Source: Peribacillus psychrosaccharolyticus ATCC 23296 (lineage in GTDB: Bacteria > Bacillota > Bacilli > Bacillales > DSM-1321). From it: a DNA stretch of 32,174 nt. The notes under the pieces are model-generated. The model was not told where the DNA came from and did not search any database. It was given only the letters and a program-made list of their open reading frames with translations. The stretch is taken from NCBI RefSeq assembly GCF_000305495.1, contig NZ_AJTN02000161.1, positions 1-32,174 of the forward strand. Reading direction: 5' to 3'. The translations under genes were made by a program, and so were the position numbers. This document shows positions 11,834 through 25,380 of the stretch, one piece after another (position 1 is the first letter of the stretch; each line of letters opens with the position of its first letter).

Positions 11834-14800
11834 AAATGAACCACCTCATGAGTCTCTGATTTCCCCATTGTCTCCGCCGTGAAAGTCATAGACTCAAACA
11901 CTCGTAAAATAGCTTCCGCCGTATCAAGAGAGGTCATACATGGGATGCCGTTTTCAACTGCTTCACGACGGATTCTAAAGCCATCTCTTAAAGGTTGTTT
12001 ACCTTTTGTCAGCGTATTAATAATAAGCTGTGCTTCTCCATTACGAATGACATCAAGTAAGTTATGCTCTGTTGAATCGATTTTCTCGACAATTTCTGTT
12101 GGGATGTCAGCAGCCTTCAATTTTTGTGCCGTTCCGCTTGTAGCAATCAGTCTGTACCCTATGTTGTGAAAACGACGTGCTAATTGAAGAGCTTCTTCTT
12201 TATCCTTGTCTGCAATGGTTAACAGCACCGCACCATATTCCTTAATTTTTATACCTGAAGCAACTAACCCTTTATATAGAGCCTTTTCAAGCGTTGTATC
12301 TTTTCCCATTACTTCGCCTGTAGATTTCATTTCAGGTCCTAAGGTGATGTCTACCCTCCGTAATTTAGCAAAGGAGAAGACAGGAACCTTTACATAGACG
12401 CCAGCTTTCTCCGGTACTAAGCCCGTTTGGTAGCCAAGGGATGTTAAGGAAGATCCAAGGATAACTTTCGTAGCCAAGTTTGCCATTGGAATATTAGTAA
12501 TCTTACTGATAAAAGGGACGGTCCGGCTTGATCGCGGATTCACCTCAATTACATAGATTTCTTCTTTACTAATAACATATTGGATGTTTAGTAAGCCTAT
12601 GATATTCAACCCTCTAGCAAGCTGGGTTGTATAATCAACGATTGCGGCCTTCTGTTTCGCTGTAAGACTTTGCGGCGGATAGACCGCAATGGAATCTCCG
12701 GAATGGACTCCTGCCCGTTCAATATGCTCCATAATGCCGGGAATCACGACATTTTTCCCATCTGAAATGGCATCCACTTCTATTTCTTTCCCTGTTAAGT
12801 AGCGGTCAATTAACACTGGGTGTTCAGGGTTGATCTTCACAGCATGCTTCATGTAATGTATTAATTCATCTTCTTTATAAACAATTTCCATTGCTCGACC
12901 GCCTAACACATACGAAGGACGAACTAAAACCGGGTAGCCGATTTCATTGGCAATTTCCACTGCCTCTTCTATTGCCACAGCAGTTTTCCCTTCAGGCTGT
13001 GGAATACCTAGTGTCTTTAATGCATGTTCAAATTTATCCCGATTTTCTGCACAGTCAATATCTTCTAAAGATGTCCCAAGAATCTTCACACCATGTTCTT
13101 CGAGCTGGTCTGCTAGATTAATAGCTGTCTGTCCGCCAAATTGGACAATAACGCCTAGTGGTTTCTCCAAATCAATCACATGCATGACATCTTCAATCGT
13201 CAGCGGCTCAAAATAAAGCTTATCCGAGATACTAAAATCAGTAGATACGGTCTCTGGATTATTATTTATAATGATCGCTTCATATCCAGCTTCCTTAATC
13301 GCCCAGACTGAATGAACGGTTGCATAATCAAACTCTACTCCCTGACCAATTCTGATGGGACCTGAGCCTAAGACCACGACGCTTTCGCGTTTGGTTACGA
13401 TGGATTCATTTTCATCTTCATAAGTCCCATAAAAATATGGTGTTTCCGATTCAAATTCTGCCGCACATGTGTCGACCATTTTATAAACTGGGATTATTCC
13501 TTGGGCTGTGCGCCAGTCGTAAACCGTTTTTTCTCTTTCATTCCAAAGGGAAGCAATTTTTTTATCAGAGAAACCCATTCTTTTAGCTGTCTTCAATACC
13601 TCTAAGTTAAATGGATTCGTTTGAAGGATTTCTTCATAGTCAACAATGTTCCTCAGTTTAGATAAAAAGAAGGAATCAATCTGGCTCCATTCATGAATGG
13701 TTTCAATGGTGACTCCCCTTCTTAATGCTTCACCGATATAGAATAACCGTTCATCTCCTGCTTTCCTAATCCGTTTTTCAATCAATTCATCCTCAACATC
13801 TTCGTTTAATTCAAGATGATAAATCCCCGCTTCAAGTGATCGAACCGCTTTTAAAATGGACTCCTCAAACGTCCGTCCTATCGCCATTACTTCACCAGTT
13901 GCTTTCATTTGTGTACCAAGAGTTCGGTTTGCCGATTCAAATTTATCAAACGGCCAGCGTGGAATTTTTGTAACTACATAATCGAGAGCCGGCTCAAAGC
14001 TTGCGTATGTTTTCTCTGTAACGGGGTTCATCATTTCATCGAGCGTTAGTCCGACAGCTATTTTTGCAGCAAGCTTAGCGATCGGGTAGCCTGTAGCTTT
14101 CGAGGCAAGGGCAGAGGAGCGGCTGACCCGCGGATTCACTTCTATCACGTAATATTGATAGCTGTAGGGATCAAGCGCAAGTTGAACGTTACACCCACCT
14201 TCAATTTTCAAGGCACGAATAATCTTTAGTGAAGTATTTCTAAGCATCTGGTACTCCCGGTCGCTTAAGGTTTGACTAGGTGCTGTAACGATTGAATCTC
14301 CTGTATGTACGCCGACAGGGTCGAAATTTTCCATATTACATACAACGATTGCGTTATCATTTGCATCACGCATTACCTCGTATTCGATTTCCTTAAATCC
14401 AGCTATACTTTTTTCAAGTAAACACTGGTGAACAGGACTAATTTTCAGTCCGCCGGTTACAATTTCAATTAACTCTTCTTCAGTCGAACAGATCCCGCCG
14501 CCAGTCCCGCCTAGGGTGAAAGCCGGTCGAACGATGACCGGATAATCTACCCGCTCTACAAATTTGTAGGCTTCTTCAAGTGAATGGATAATATCACTGT
14601 CCGGAACAGGTTCTCCTAGTTCATTCATAAGCGTTCGGAATAATTCCCGGTCTTCCGCTTGATGAATCGCTGACAGTTTCGTACCTAGAATTTGAACACC
14701 GCATTCGTCAAGGACACCTGCGTTCGCTAATTCAATGGCCATGTTTAATCCTGTTTGTCCGCCAAGAGTCGGCAGCAGTGCGTCCGGCCGTTCTTTCCGA

Positions 14801-15033
14801 ATAATTTTGCTGACAAATTCTAAGGTAATCGGTTCGATATAAACTGCATCTGCCATTTCACTATCTGTCATAATGGTCGCAGGATTTGAGTTAATCAGGA
14901 TGACACGGTAGCCTTCCTCTTTCAACGCCATACAAGCTTGTGTACCTGCATAATCAAATTCGGCTGCTTGACCGATGACGATTGGACCCGATCCGATGAC
15001 AAGAATACTCTTTATATCTGTACGTTTTGGCAT
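11830..15033 (-). CDS. pyrAB: Carbamoyl-phosphate synthase (pyrimidine-specific) large subunit
   Basis: PyrAB makes carbamoyl phosphate from bicarbonate, two ATP and ammonia channelled from PyrAA. The 1067 residues show the duplicated ATP-grasp architecture. The first half has [32 protein letters not shown] and [20 protein letters not shown]. The second half has [34 protein letters not shown] and [18 protein letters not shown]. The C-terminal allosteric domain runs from about residue 935 ([29 protein letters not shown]). It overlaps pyrAA by 22 bp and pyrK by 4 bp. Length and motifs look intact. Confidence 0.98.
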
Positions 15034-16114
15034 GTTAGTTCCCCCTTAGTTTTGTTCAGATCCATCATCTGAATAAATTGATCAAAAAGATAATTGGCAT
15101 CTTCCGGACCCGGCGACGCTTCTGGATGATATTGCACGGTAAAAGCCTGAAGTGTTTTGTGTTTTAACCCTTCAACTGTCCCATCATTTAACGCGATATG
15201 TGTGACTTCAAGTTCCGTTTTAGAAAGTGACTCTTCATCCACCGTGTATCCATGATTTTGTGACGTTAACGCTACTTTTCCAGTCTGCAGATCTTTTACA
15301 GGATGATTAGATCCTCTATGACCAAATTTCATTTTTTCTGTTTCTGCTCCATTTGCCAGTGCAAACAGCTGATGACCGAGACAGATTCCAAATAACGGTA
15401 TCTTCCCCTGTACTCCCTGTATCAATGCAATGCCTTCCTTCACATCTGCTGGATCTCCAGGACCATTTGACAGCATGATTCCATCAGGATGCAGTTGAAG
15501 TACTTCCTCAGCGGTTGTATTATAGGGAACAACAATGATATCACACCCCCGGTCATTCAACTCCCGTAATATCCCCTGCTTCATCCCATAATCAACTAAT
15601 ACCACCCTGAAGCCTCTACCTGGATTACGATAGGCGGTTTTCGTTGATACTCTTCTAACTTGATCAGTCACAGTTACCGTAGCCAGCAAATGCTGCAGCA
15701 TTTGTTCAGGCTTTTTATCAATTCCACAAATCATTCCTTTCATTGTTCCAGTCTTGCGGATAATCCGAGTCAACTTCCTAGTATCAATCCCACTAATACC
15801 AGGTATGTGTTTTTGCTTTAGGTAGTCACTAAGTGATAATTGATTTCTCCAGTTTGAAGGTAATTCAGCTACTTCTCTAACAACCAATCCTGAAATAGCC
15901 GGGATGATGGACTCAAAATCGTCGCGATTGATTCCATAATTGCCTATTAACGGGTAGGTCATCGTAATGATCTGATTGCAATAAGAAGGATCAGATAATA
16001 TTTCCTGGTAGCCAGTCATCCCTGTATTGAACACTACTTCGCCGGATTTTTCAGTATCTGCCCCGAATCCTTCACCGATAAAACAAGTTCCATCTTCGAG
16101 AATAAGTTGTCGTT

Positions 16115-16118
<4 letters not shown>
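15012..16118 (-). CDS. pyrAA: Carbamoyl-phosphate synthase (pyrimidine-specific) small subunit
   Basis: The glutamine amidotransferase subunit supplies ammonia to PyrAB. The class I glutaminase nucleophile is Cys246 in [18 protein letters not shown], and the His/Glu pair is in [17 protein letters not shown]. The N-terminal domain is typical ([13 protein letters not shown]-like, here [20 protein letters not shown]). I chose ATG 16118 ([10 protein letters not shown]), giving 368 residues. The upstream start at 16142 would add MGEGECCG from within pyrC, and the GGGGAG before 16118 fits the later start. It overlaps the pyrC stop by four bases. Confidence 0.97.
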
Positions 16119-18329
<2,211 letters not shown>

Positions 18330-18331
18330 TT

Positions 18332-18450
18332 AAAAAACACCCCGCCTAAGGACAGAGTGTAAGAGTTTAAAGACTTAACCTGGGAAGAGTTTAGACTCCC
18401 TTAGTTAATACGCCTTTTACTGCAAACACCCTTATTAGTCTCTCTGGACT
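18332..18450 (-). promoter_or_regulatory. PyrR-dependent attenuator before pyrB (variant binding loop)
   Basis: In the 214-bp pyrP-pyrB gap, the PyrR-binding loop AGTCCAGAGAGACT is at 18437-18450. The intrinsic terminator is at 18337-18360: ACACTCTGTC against GCGGGGTGT-type arms with several G-U pairs and loop CTTA, then TTTTTT. UMP/UTP-bound PyrR binding the loop is known to prevent the antiterminator and so favour termination. This copy has A where the consensus ARUCCNGNGAGGYU has the second G of GAGG, unlike the other two copies here. Confidence 0.9.
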
Positions 18451-18511
18451 TCTTTTAAAAGGTGAAATTCGTCTATTTAGTTATCTGGTCGTCTAATTAT
18501 TTTATAAACTA

Positions 18512-19792
18512 TTATTCTGATTTTTCACGATTAGGTAAAATTAAGTTCAAAGCAATCCCGATAATAGCTGCTAATGCCATTCCGGAAAGTTGAATATCGT
18601 TATTTAATTGAACATATGCTCCGCCAATGCCTATGACAAGGATAACGGACACAATCATCAAGTTCCGCTTTTCAGCAAAGTCTACCTTATTCTCTACAAG
18701 CATTCTTAATCCGCTGGAAGCGATAATCCCAAATAACAGGATGGAGATCCCGCCCATTACCGCGTGCGGTATCGAGTGAATAACCGCCGAGACCTTTCCA
18801 ACAAAGCCAAAGATAATGGCTGCTGCAGCTGCTCCACCAATAATATAGACACTATATGCTTTAGTTATAGTAAGAACACCAATGTTTTCACCATAAGAGG
18901 TAAGCGGCGGTCCGCCAATCAGTGAGCCAATCATTATTCCAGCTCCATCTCCCATTATGGAACGATGTAAGCCTGGCTTTTCAAGGAAATTCCGGCCGAC
19001 AACATTACTTAAAATCATTTGATGCCCAATATGCTCGGAAAGGGTGACTATGGCTACTGGGAGCATAATGGCCAAAACCCCTCCTGATATGGTCGGTGTG
19101 TAATCGACGAAAGGAAAAATAAATGGCGGCAGTTCAATCCAGCTTGCTTCTTTAATGGGTGTAAAATCAATTAATCCTGCCGCTGCTGATGCCGCATACC
19201 CTGCAAAGATACCAAGTAAGATAGGAATTAAACCAAGAAACCCTTTTAAAAACATATTACAGAAAATCGTTACACCGAGAGTAAGCAAGGCGATCATTAT
19301 ATGTGTTGTACTATAAACGAGCGTCTCTGCGTATGGATCCTCATACATGGCCATATTGACCGCTGTCCCTGCCAGGCTCAATCCGATGACAATGATTACG
19401 GGTCCGACTACAACAGGCGGGAGCAAACTCATCAGCCACCTGATTCCAGCTTTTTTAATGATCAACGCAATGATTCCGTATAATAGACCTGCAAAAAAGC
19501 AGCCAATCATCGCTTCACCAGGTCCGCCTCCTCCTTTCACAATCAAGATGGGGGTGATAAATGCAAAGGAAGAACCAAGGTAAGCCGGAATCTGGCCTTT
19601 TGTAATAAGCAGGTACGACAACGTACCCAGCCCGCTCGAAACTAATGCTACACCTGGGCTTAAACCAACGAAGAACGGTACTAAAACCGTTGAACCAAAC
19701 ATGGCGAATAAATGCTGAATACTTAAGCTGAACCACTGAAATGGTTTAGGTACTTCATTTACATCTAATAAAATATCTTTTTTTGCTTCCAT
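18512..19792 (-). CDS. pyrP: Uracil permease (NCS2 family)
   Basis: A membrane uracil:proton symporter for pyrimidine salvage. The 426 residues are mostly hydrophobic segments. The family signatures are PLSIQHLFAMFG-like (here FSLSIQHLFAMFGSTVLVPF), AYLGSSFAFITPI, the substrate-binding SEHIGHQMILSNVVGR (Glu and His) and LTSYGENIGVL (Glu). I chose ATG 19792 (MEAKKDILLDVNE), preceded by GGGAGG. The frame extends upstream to 19840, but that would start inside the leader terminator. The gene sits between two PyrR attenuators. Confidence 0.96.
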   Translation of the reverse strand: MEAKKDILLDVNEVPKPFQWFSLSIQHLFAMFGSTVLVPFFVGLSPGVALVSSGLGTLSYLLITKGQIPAYLGSSFAFITPILIVKGGGGPGEAMIGCFFAGLLYGIIALIIKKAGIRWLMSLLPPVVVGPVIIVIGLSLAGTAVNMAMYEDPYAETLVYSTTHIMIALLTLGVTIFCNMFLKGFLGLIPILLGIFAGYAASAAAGLIDFTPIKEASWIELPPFIFPFVDYTPTISGGVLAIMLPVAIVTLSEHIGHQMILSNVVGRNFLEKPGLHRSIMGDGAGIMIGSLIGGPPLTSYGENIGVLTITKAYSVYIIGGAAAAAIIFGFVGKVSAVIHSIPHAVMGGISILLFGIIASSGLRMLVENKVDFAEKRNLMIVSVILVIGIGGAYVQLNNDIQLSGMALAAIIGIALNLILPNREKSE

Positions 19793-19811
19793 CGTTGCTA
19801 CCTCCCAGCAT

Positions 19812-19913
19812 GAAAAAAACCCTCTTCGTTTGTTTAACAAAGAGGGTCACCTATTAAGACCAATTCATGACTGTTCTTAATAGATTTTCTCCCTTTGTCA
19901 GCCTCTCTGGACT
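19812..19913 (-). promoter_or_regulatory. PyrR-dependent attenuator before pyrP
   Basis: The PyrR-binding loop AGTCCAGAGAGGCT (19900-19913) matches the consensus exactly. The terminator is at 19819-19847 (ACCCTCTT ... AAGAGGGT on the coding strand), followed by a run of seven T. Only about 90 bp separate the pyrR stop and the pyrP Shine-Dalgarno, and nearly all of it is used by this switch. Confidence 0.94.
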
Positions 19914-19932
19914 GTTTTTAAAAGGGCTTTAT

Positions 19933-20487
<555 letters not shown>

Positions 20488-20492
20488 TTATA

Positions 20493-20608
20493 TATAAAAA
20501 AATCCCTCTGCCAGGAGGCATAGGGATTCGATACTGCGGGTCGTGCTTAATAATGAATTCACTCATCGAATTCATTAACTCCGTGTACCTTCCCAGCCTC
20601 TCTGGACT
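20493..20608 (-). promoter_or_regulatory. PyrR-dependent attenuator in the pyrR 5' leader
   Basis: The consensus PyrR-binding loop AGTCCAGAGAGGCT is at 20595-20608. A second hairpin with EcoRI-site arms (AATGAATTC / GAATTCATT) lies around 20555-20580. The terminator ATCCCTaTGCC-TCCT-GGCAgAGGGAT is at 20502-20527, followed by seven T. The terminator ends about 25 nt before the pyrR start. Confidence 0.94.
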
Positions 20609-20637
20609 GTGTTAAAGGTTCTTATTAAGTTAATATC

Positions 20638-20666
20638 ATAGTATAGCATTCAAACCAACTTGTCAA
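20638..20666 (-). promoter_or_regulatory. Sigma-A promoter of the pyr operon
   Basis: A perfect -35 TTGACA (20661-20666), with TACTAT 17 bp downstream (20638-20643) or TATACT at 15 bp (20640-20645, extended TGC). The -35 box contains the TGA stop of rluD. Transcription would start near 20630, some 20 nt before the PyrR-binding loop. Confidence 0.85.
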
Positions 20667-21577
20667 TTACTGTTCCGTAAATAATTCAACAAGTGCTCAA
20701 ATTCACTTGGCAATGGTGCTTCAAACTCGATGTACTCTTTAGTCCGAGGATGAATAAATCCAAGCAAACCTGCGTGAAGGGCTTGTCCTTCGATGGCAAG
20801 TGTCTTACGCGGTCCGTATTTCGGATCTCCTGCAAGCGGGAAACCAATGTATTTCATATGAACGCGGATTTGATGCGTTCTTCCTGTTTCCAGCTGACAT
20901 TCAACATAGGTATAATTCTTAAATCTGTCCAGTACTTTAAAATGCGTGACCGCTGTTTTTGAGTTTTCATCGATAACGGTCATGCTCTGACGATCTTTTT
21001 TATCTCGACCGATTGGCGCATCAATTGTTCCATAATCATGCGGAATTACACCATGAGCAATGGCCTGATATTTTCTAGTAACCGTTTTATCAACCAGCTG
21101 TTGAACAAGACTTTCATGTGCCATATCATTTTTAGCAACCATTAATAAGCCTGAGGTATCTTTATCAATACGGTGTACAATACCAGGGCGCATAACGCCA
21201 TTAATCCCAGATAAATCCTTACAATGAGCCATTAAACCATTCACAAGCGTACCAGTAGAGTGTCCTGGTGCAGGGTGAACGACCATGCCTCTTGGTTTAT
21301 TCACGACTAATACATCAGCATCTTCATAATAAATCTCAAGGTTCATTTCTTCAGGTACAACATCAAGTTCTGACAACTCAGGAACAGTTACCACAATTTC
21401 ATCACCAGTTGAGGCTTTATAATTTGTTTTAACCTTCGATCCATTAACTAGAACCGCGCCCTCTTTTATTAATAACTGCACCTGGCTGCGTGACCATTCA
21501 TCGTTTAATAATGATAATACTTTATCAATCCGTTCACCTTTATGTGTCTCATCTATGCTGTACGTATAATTATCCAT
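20663..21577 (-). CDS. rluD: 23S rRNA pseudouridine synthase, RluD family (YlyB)
   Basis: A 304-residue pseudouridine synthase of the RluA/RluD group, expected to modify large-subunit rRNA. An S4 RNA-binding domain covers about residues 14-75 ([20 protein letters not shown]). The catalytic Asp138 is in [19 protein letters not shown], followed by [20 protein letters not shown] and DPKYGP. The start ([10 protein letters not shown]) overlaps the lspA stop by 8 bp and uses AAGGAG inside lspA. The Bacillus name for this position is ylyB. The exact target uridines cannot be read from sequence. Confidence 0.93.
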   Translation of the reverse strand: MDNYTYSIDETHKGERIDKVLSLLNDEWSRSQVQLLIKEGAVLVNGSKVKTNYKASTGDEIVVTVPELSELDVVPEEMNLEIYYEDADVLVVNKPRGMVVHPAPGHSTGTLVNGLMAHCKDLSGINGVMRPGIVHRIDKDTSGLLMVAKNDMAHESLVQQLVDKTVTRKYQAIAHGVIPHDYGTIDAPIGRDKKDRQSMTVIDENSKTAVTHFKVLDRFKNYTYVECQLETGRTHQIRVHMKYIGFPLAGDPKYGPRKTLAIEGQALHAGLLGFIHPRTKEYIEFEAPLPSEFEHLLNYLRNSN

Positions 21578-22040
21578 TTAATTTCTCCTTAATGATTTTT
21601 TCCTCAAAAAGCATGAAGATAACCAATAAGGCTACTCCGATGCAAAGGGCGGAATCTGCGATGTTGAAAATTGGGAAACTGTAGTCAAAAATATAGATGT
21701 GAATAAAGTCTACCACTTCTTGATGGATCACCCTGTCGATGAAGTTCCCAATGGCTCCGCCTAGCATTAAACTCAAACCAATAGCAAGTAAACCGCTCTT
21801 CTTAGACATTGTTTGAATATAGTAGACCAAACCGATGATCACAACTAACGTGACAAGATAGAAGAACCAAAATTGGCCCTCAAGAATTCCCCAGGCAGCA
21901 CCTGTGTTTCGATGTGACGTTATATAAAATAAATTTTCAATGACAGTAATGCTGTCTCCATATTCCATATTGTTAACAATCAGCCACTTTGTCAATTGGT
22001 CAAGACCGATGACAATTAAGGCAATGATATAATATATCAC
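21570..22040 (-). CDS. lspA: Lipoprotein signal peptidase II
   Basis: LspA cleaves the signal peptide of prolipoproteins after lipid attachment. Four membrane segments are evident. The two catalytic aspartates fall at 102 ([17 protein letters not shown]) and 129 (FPIFNIADS) when translation starts at GTG 22040, the numbering I recall for B. subtilis LspA. The GTG has GGGGG 8 nt upstream. The longer ATG reading from 22118 would add 26 charged residues before the first membrane helix and overlap the promoter, so I reject it. Length is 156 residues. Overlaps rluD. Confidence 0.94.
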   Translation of the reverse strand: MIYYIIALIVIGLDQLTKWLIVNNMEYGDSITVIENLFYITSHRNTGAAWGILEGQFWFFYLVTLVVIIGLVYYIQTMSKKSGLLAIGLSLMLGGAIGNFIDRVIHQEVVDFIHIYIFDYSFPIFNIADSALCIGVALLVIFMLFEEKIIKEKLNG

Positions 22041-22078
22041 ACTAGAAACCCCCAAACTAGCACATTCGTTTCTTTTGA

Positions 22079-22107
22079 ATTGTAGCATAATACGTAATAA
22101 TTGCCTA
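22079..22107 (-). promoter_or_regulatory. Probable sigma-A promoter of lspA-rluD
   Basis: TAGGCA (22102-22107), a 17-bp spacer, and TACAAT (22079-22084) preceded by TGC (extended -10). It lies between the ileS terminator and the lspA GTG start, and supports the short lspA start. Confidence 0.72.
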
Positions 22108-22165
22108 ATGAAGTTCATATTTTTTCAAAAAAAAGGACAATCCTCACTATGCTTGTTAACCATAT

Positions 22166-22193
22166 AAAAGGGGAGCTGGACTCACCAGCTCCC
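22166..22193 (-). terminator. Rho-independent terminator after ileS
   Basis: Perfect 9-bp arms GGGAGCTGG / CCAGCTCCC (22171-22179 and 22185-22193) with a 5-nt loop, then CTTTTATAT on the minus strand. It begins 17 bases after the ileS stop. Confidence 0.87.
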
Positions 22194-22210
22194 ACTTCTA
22201 CCAACTATTC

Positions 22211-24975
22211 TTAGTTTGCAAATGTTTCTTCTACAACCTGTGCACATCGAGTACATAGAGTTGGATGTTTTTCGTTTTTACCTACTGTTTCAGAAACATT
22301 CCAGCAGCGTTCACATGTCTCTCCATCTGCCTTTGTAACTAGAATTGCAATATTCTCTAGTTTCAGTGCTTCTTCTGGAGCTTCAGCTATTGTACCGCCA
22401 ATTTCAAATTTCGAAACAATGAATAATTGTTCAGGACTTTCTTGAATACTGTCAAGCAGTGTTTTAGTCTCTGCATCAACATATACAGTAATTTTCGCAT
22501 TCAATGATTTCCCAATGATTTTTTGATTACGAGCAAATTCAAGAGCTTTCAAGACATCATTACGAAGGTCCATAAACGCATTCCATTTCGCTTCAATTTC
22601 CATAGCATTCACAATTTCACGCTCTTCAGGCATTAGGGTTAACTGAACGTTTTCCTCGTGATTACCTGGAATGAACTCCCACACTTCATCTGCTGTATGA
22701 GGAAGAATTGGTGCAACCAGTTTAGTAAGACTAAGGACGGTTTCATAAAGAACCGTTTGAACACCTCTGCGTTCAGTACCATTTGGTGTCTCACAGTATA
22801 GGATGTCTTTCGCATAGTCAAGGTAGAATGAACTCAAATCCAGCGTACAGAAATTATTAATTTGCTGATAAATATTGGCGAATTCATAATTATCATAAGA
22901 TGTCTTCGCTTGCTTAACCAGCTTATTTAATTTTATAAGCATGTATTGGTCGACTTCTTTAAGATCTTCGTAAGAAACTTTATCGTTTTCTGGATTAAAG
23001 CCATCCAAGTTACCCAATAGGAATCTAAATGTATTACGAATTTTGCGGTATACATCGGCAACTTGTTTCAGAATCGGATCAGATACTCGGACATCTGCCT
23101 GATAATCGACAGAAGCAACCCATAGACGTAAGATATCTGCTCCTAGTTGATTCATTACTTTTGCTGGTATAACGACATTTCCAATTGATTTACTCATTTT
23201 GCGTCCTTCACCATCCAGCGCAAAACCATGGCTTAGAACCCCTTTGTACGGTGCTTTTCCAGTAACAGCAACACCTGTAGAAAGTGAAGAGTTAAACCAG
23301 CCGCGATACTGATCACTTCCTTCAAGATATAAATCAGCTGGACGTTGTAAGTCACTGCGTTCTTCTAGTACGGCTTGGTGAGAAGAGCCTGAATCGAACC
23401 AAACATCCATGATATCTGTCTCTTTAGTGAAAAGGCCATTCGGGCTGTTCTCATGTACAAAGCCTTCTGGTAATAATTCTTTTGCTTCACGCTCGAACCA
23501 AATATTTGATCCATGTTCACGGAATAGGTTTGATACATGGTCAATTGTTTCATCAGAGATAATCGGATCGCCATTTTCAGCGTAGAACACTGGAATCGGA
23601 ACTCCCCATGCACGTTGACGAGAAATACACCAATCTCCACGGTCACGAACCATATTATGAAGACGTGTCTCTCCCCATGCCGGCACCCATTTTGTATCTT
23701 CAACAGCTTTTAACAGCTCGCCGCGGAAATCTTTAATCGATGCAAACCACTGTGCTGTTGCACGGAAAATGGTTGGTTTTTTCGTACGCCAATCGTGTGG
23801 ATATGAGTGTGTAAAGAATGATAAATTCAATAACGCGCCCACTTCTTTTAATTTATCTGTAATTGGTTTATTTGCTTTATCATAGAACAATCCAGCAAAC
23901 TCGCCAGCTTCTTCTGTCATAACGCCTTTTTCATCAACCGGACATAATACATCTAAGCCATACTTTTGACCAATGATAAAATCATCTTCCCCGTGTCCTG
24001 GAGCAGTATGAACACAGCCAGTTCCAGCTTCTGTTGTAACATGGTCACCCAGCATAACTAATGATTCACGCTCGTATAAAGGATGCTTAGCTGTTGCACG
24101 ATCAAGTTCTGATCCTTTGACTGTTTTTACGATTTCGGGATTTTCCCAACCGATAGCTTCCGCTGCTTTTTCAAGAAGAGCTTCTGCCACAAGGAATTTA
24201 TCCTCTCCCACAGCAACGACAACGTAATTTAAGTCAGGATTCAACGAAATTCCCAGGTTAGCTGGAATCGTCCATGGAGTTGTTGTCCAGATCACGATTT
24301 TAACGCCTTCGTCAATTAAACCCTTACCATCGATTACTTCAAAAGCAACATAAATAGAAGGTGATTTGATATCTTGGTATTCAATTTCCGCTTCTGCTAG
24401 TGCAGATTCACTTGAAGGAGACCAATAAACTGGTTTACGACCTTTGTAGATGTAACCTTTTTTCGCCATTTCGCCGAAGACTTTAATTTGTTGTGCTTCG
24501 TATTCAGGCTTCAACGTGATATATGGATTATCCCAATCGGCCCGCACACCTAGACGTTTAAATTGTTCACGCTGACTATCCACTTGTTCAAGCGCATACT
24601 CCTCACACAATTTACGGAATTCAGCAATGCTCATTTCTTTCCGCTTTACCCCTTTTTCGTCAAGGCTGTTTCAATCGGCAAACCATGTGTATCCCAGCCT
24701 GGTACGTAAGGCGCTTGGAAGCCGCTCATAGATTTGTAACGGACGATAAAGTCCTTTAGGACCTTATTTAACGCGTGGCCCATATGGATATCCCCATTCG
24801 CATATGGAGGACCATCATGCAGAATGAACAATGGACGTCCTTCTGTATGTTTTTGTACCTTCTGATAGATATCTTCTTCTGCCCATTTAGCTTGAATAGC
24901 TGGCTCTCTATTAGGCAGATTACCCCGCATTGGGAATTCTGTTTTCGGCATCAGTAATGTATCTTTGTATTCCAT
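22211..24975 (-). CDS. ileS: Isoleucyl-tRNA synthetase, frameshifted at about codon 107
   Basis: IleS charges tRNA-Ile and edits valine. The class I HIGH-type motif is [16 protein letters not shown] (about 57-72). The editing domain shows [14 protein letters not shown] and [11 protein letters not shown]. The KMSKS motif is [10 protein letters not shown], and the C-terminal zinc site is GETCERCWN ... CTRC. The frame from ATG 24975 stops at 24646 after ETALTKKG, and the rest continues from 24634 in another frame. A run of five A followed by four G (24649-24657) lacks one base; adding it gives [15 protein letters not shown] and a 921-residue protein, equal to B. subtilis IleS. As this is normally the only IleS and essential, I infer a sequencing indel. 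Preceded by a T-box. Confidence 0.95.
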
Positions 24976-25027
24976 CTTTTTTCCTCCATCCTAAATTTCA
25001 CCATTGATTTAACGGCTTGAAACATCA

Positions 25028-25300
25028 AAAAAAGGCTTTCTCATCCCTATAAAAAAGGGACGAGAAAGCCTTTTCCCGCGGTACCACCCTGGCTAGACAA
25101 AGCACATGTGCTTTAGTCCTCTCAAGCATTCGTAACGTGAATAAGACGCTTTATTTACTTCTGCTATAAAAGCAGGTTCAATTCAGAGCTCCAGGGTGAT
25201 CCAATTTCTTCTGCTTATGCCGGACTTGCACCATCTCCGGCTCGCTGATATAAGTCGTGAAAGAAATTCTTTCCCTATCTTCGCTGATTATTAGTTGTTA
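25028..25300 (-). promoter_or_regulatory. Isoleucine T-box riboswitch of ileS
   Basis: In the transcript the leader has GGTGCAAGTCCGGC-type stem I elements, a specifier region GGATCACCCTGG (ATC at 25198-25200, an Ile codon), and the T-box CCAGGGTGGTACCGCGGG (25075-25092). The terminator has arms 25030-25048 and 25056-25074 (AAAAGGCTTTCTC ...), followed by seven T. Uncharged tRNA-Ile pairing with the T-box is known to favour the antiterminator. The leader fills most of the 404-bp gap between divIVA and ileS. Confidence 0.95.
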
Positions 25301-25310
25301 TTGTGAAAAA

Positions 25311-25339
25311 AGTATAGCGAATCCTCAGCCGTCAGTCAA
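25311..25339 (-). promoter_or_regulatory. Sigma-A promoter of ileS
   Basis: TTGACT (25334-25339), a 17-bp spacer, and TATACT (25311-25316). It is placed directly upstream of the T-box leader. Confidence 0.87.
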
Positions 25340-25349
25340 GAGGGACCTG

Positions 25350-25378
25350 AAAAAATAGCAGTTAAAAGAGAAACTACT
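25350..25378 (-). terminator. Probable terminator after divIVA
   Basis: AGTAGTT / AACTGCT arms (25372-25378 and 25357-25363, one G-U pair) with an 8-nt loop, then ATTTTTTC. The hairpin starts three bases after the divIVA stop. The stem is short, so termination may be partial. Confidence 0.68.
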
Positions 25379-25380
25379 CT

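Noticed and set aside
19792-19840. pyrP start at 19840 (16 extra residues)
   Set aside because: That start lies in the attenuator terminator stem; GGGAGG precedes ATG 19792.
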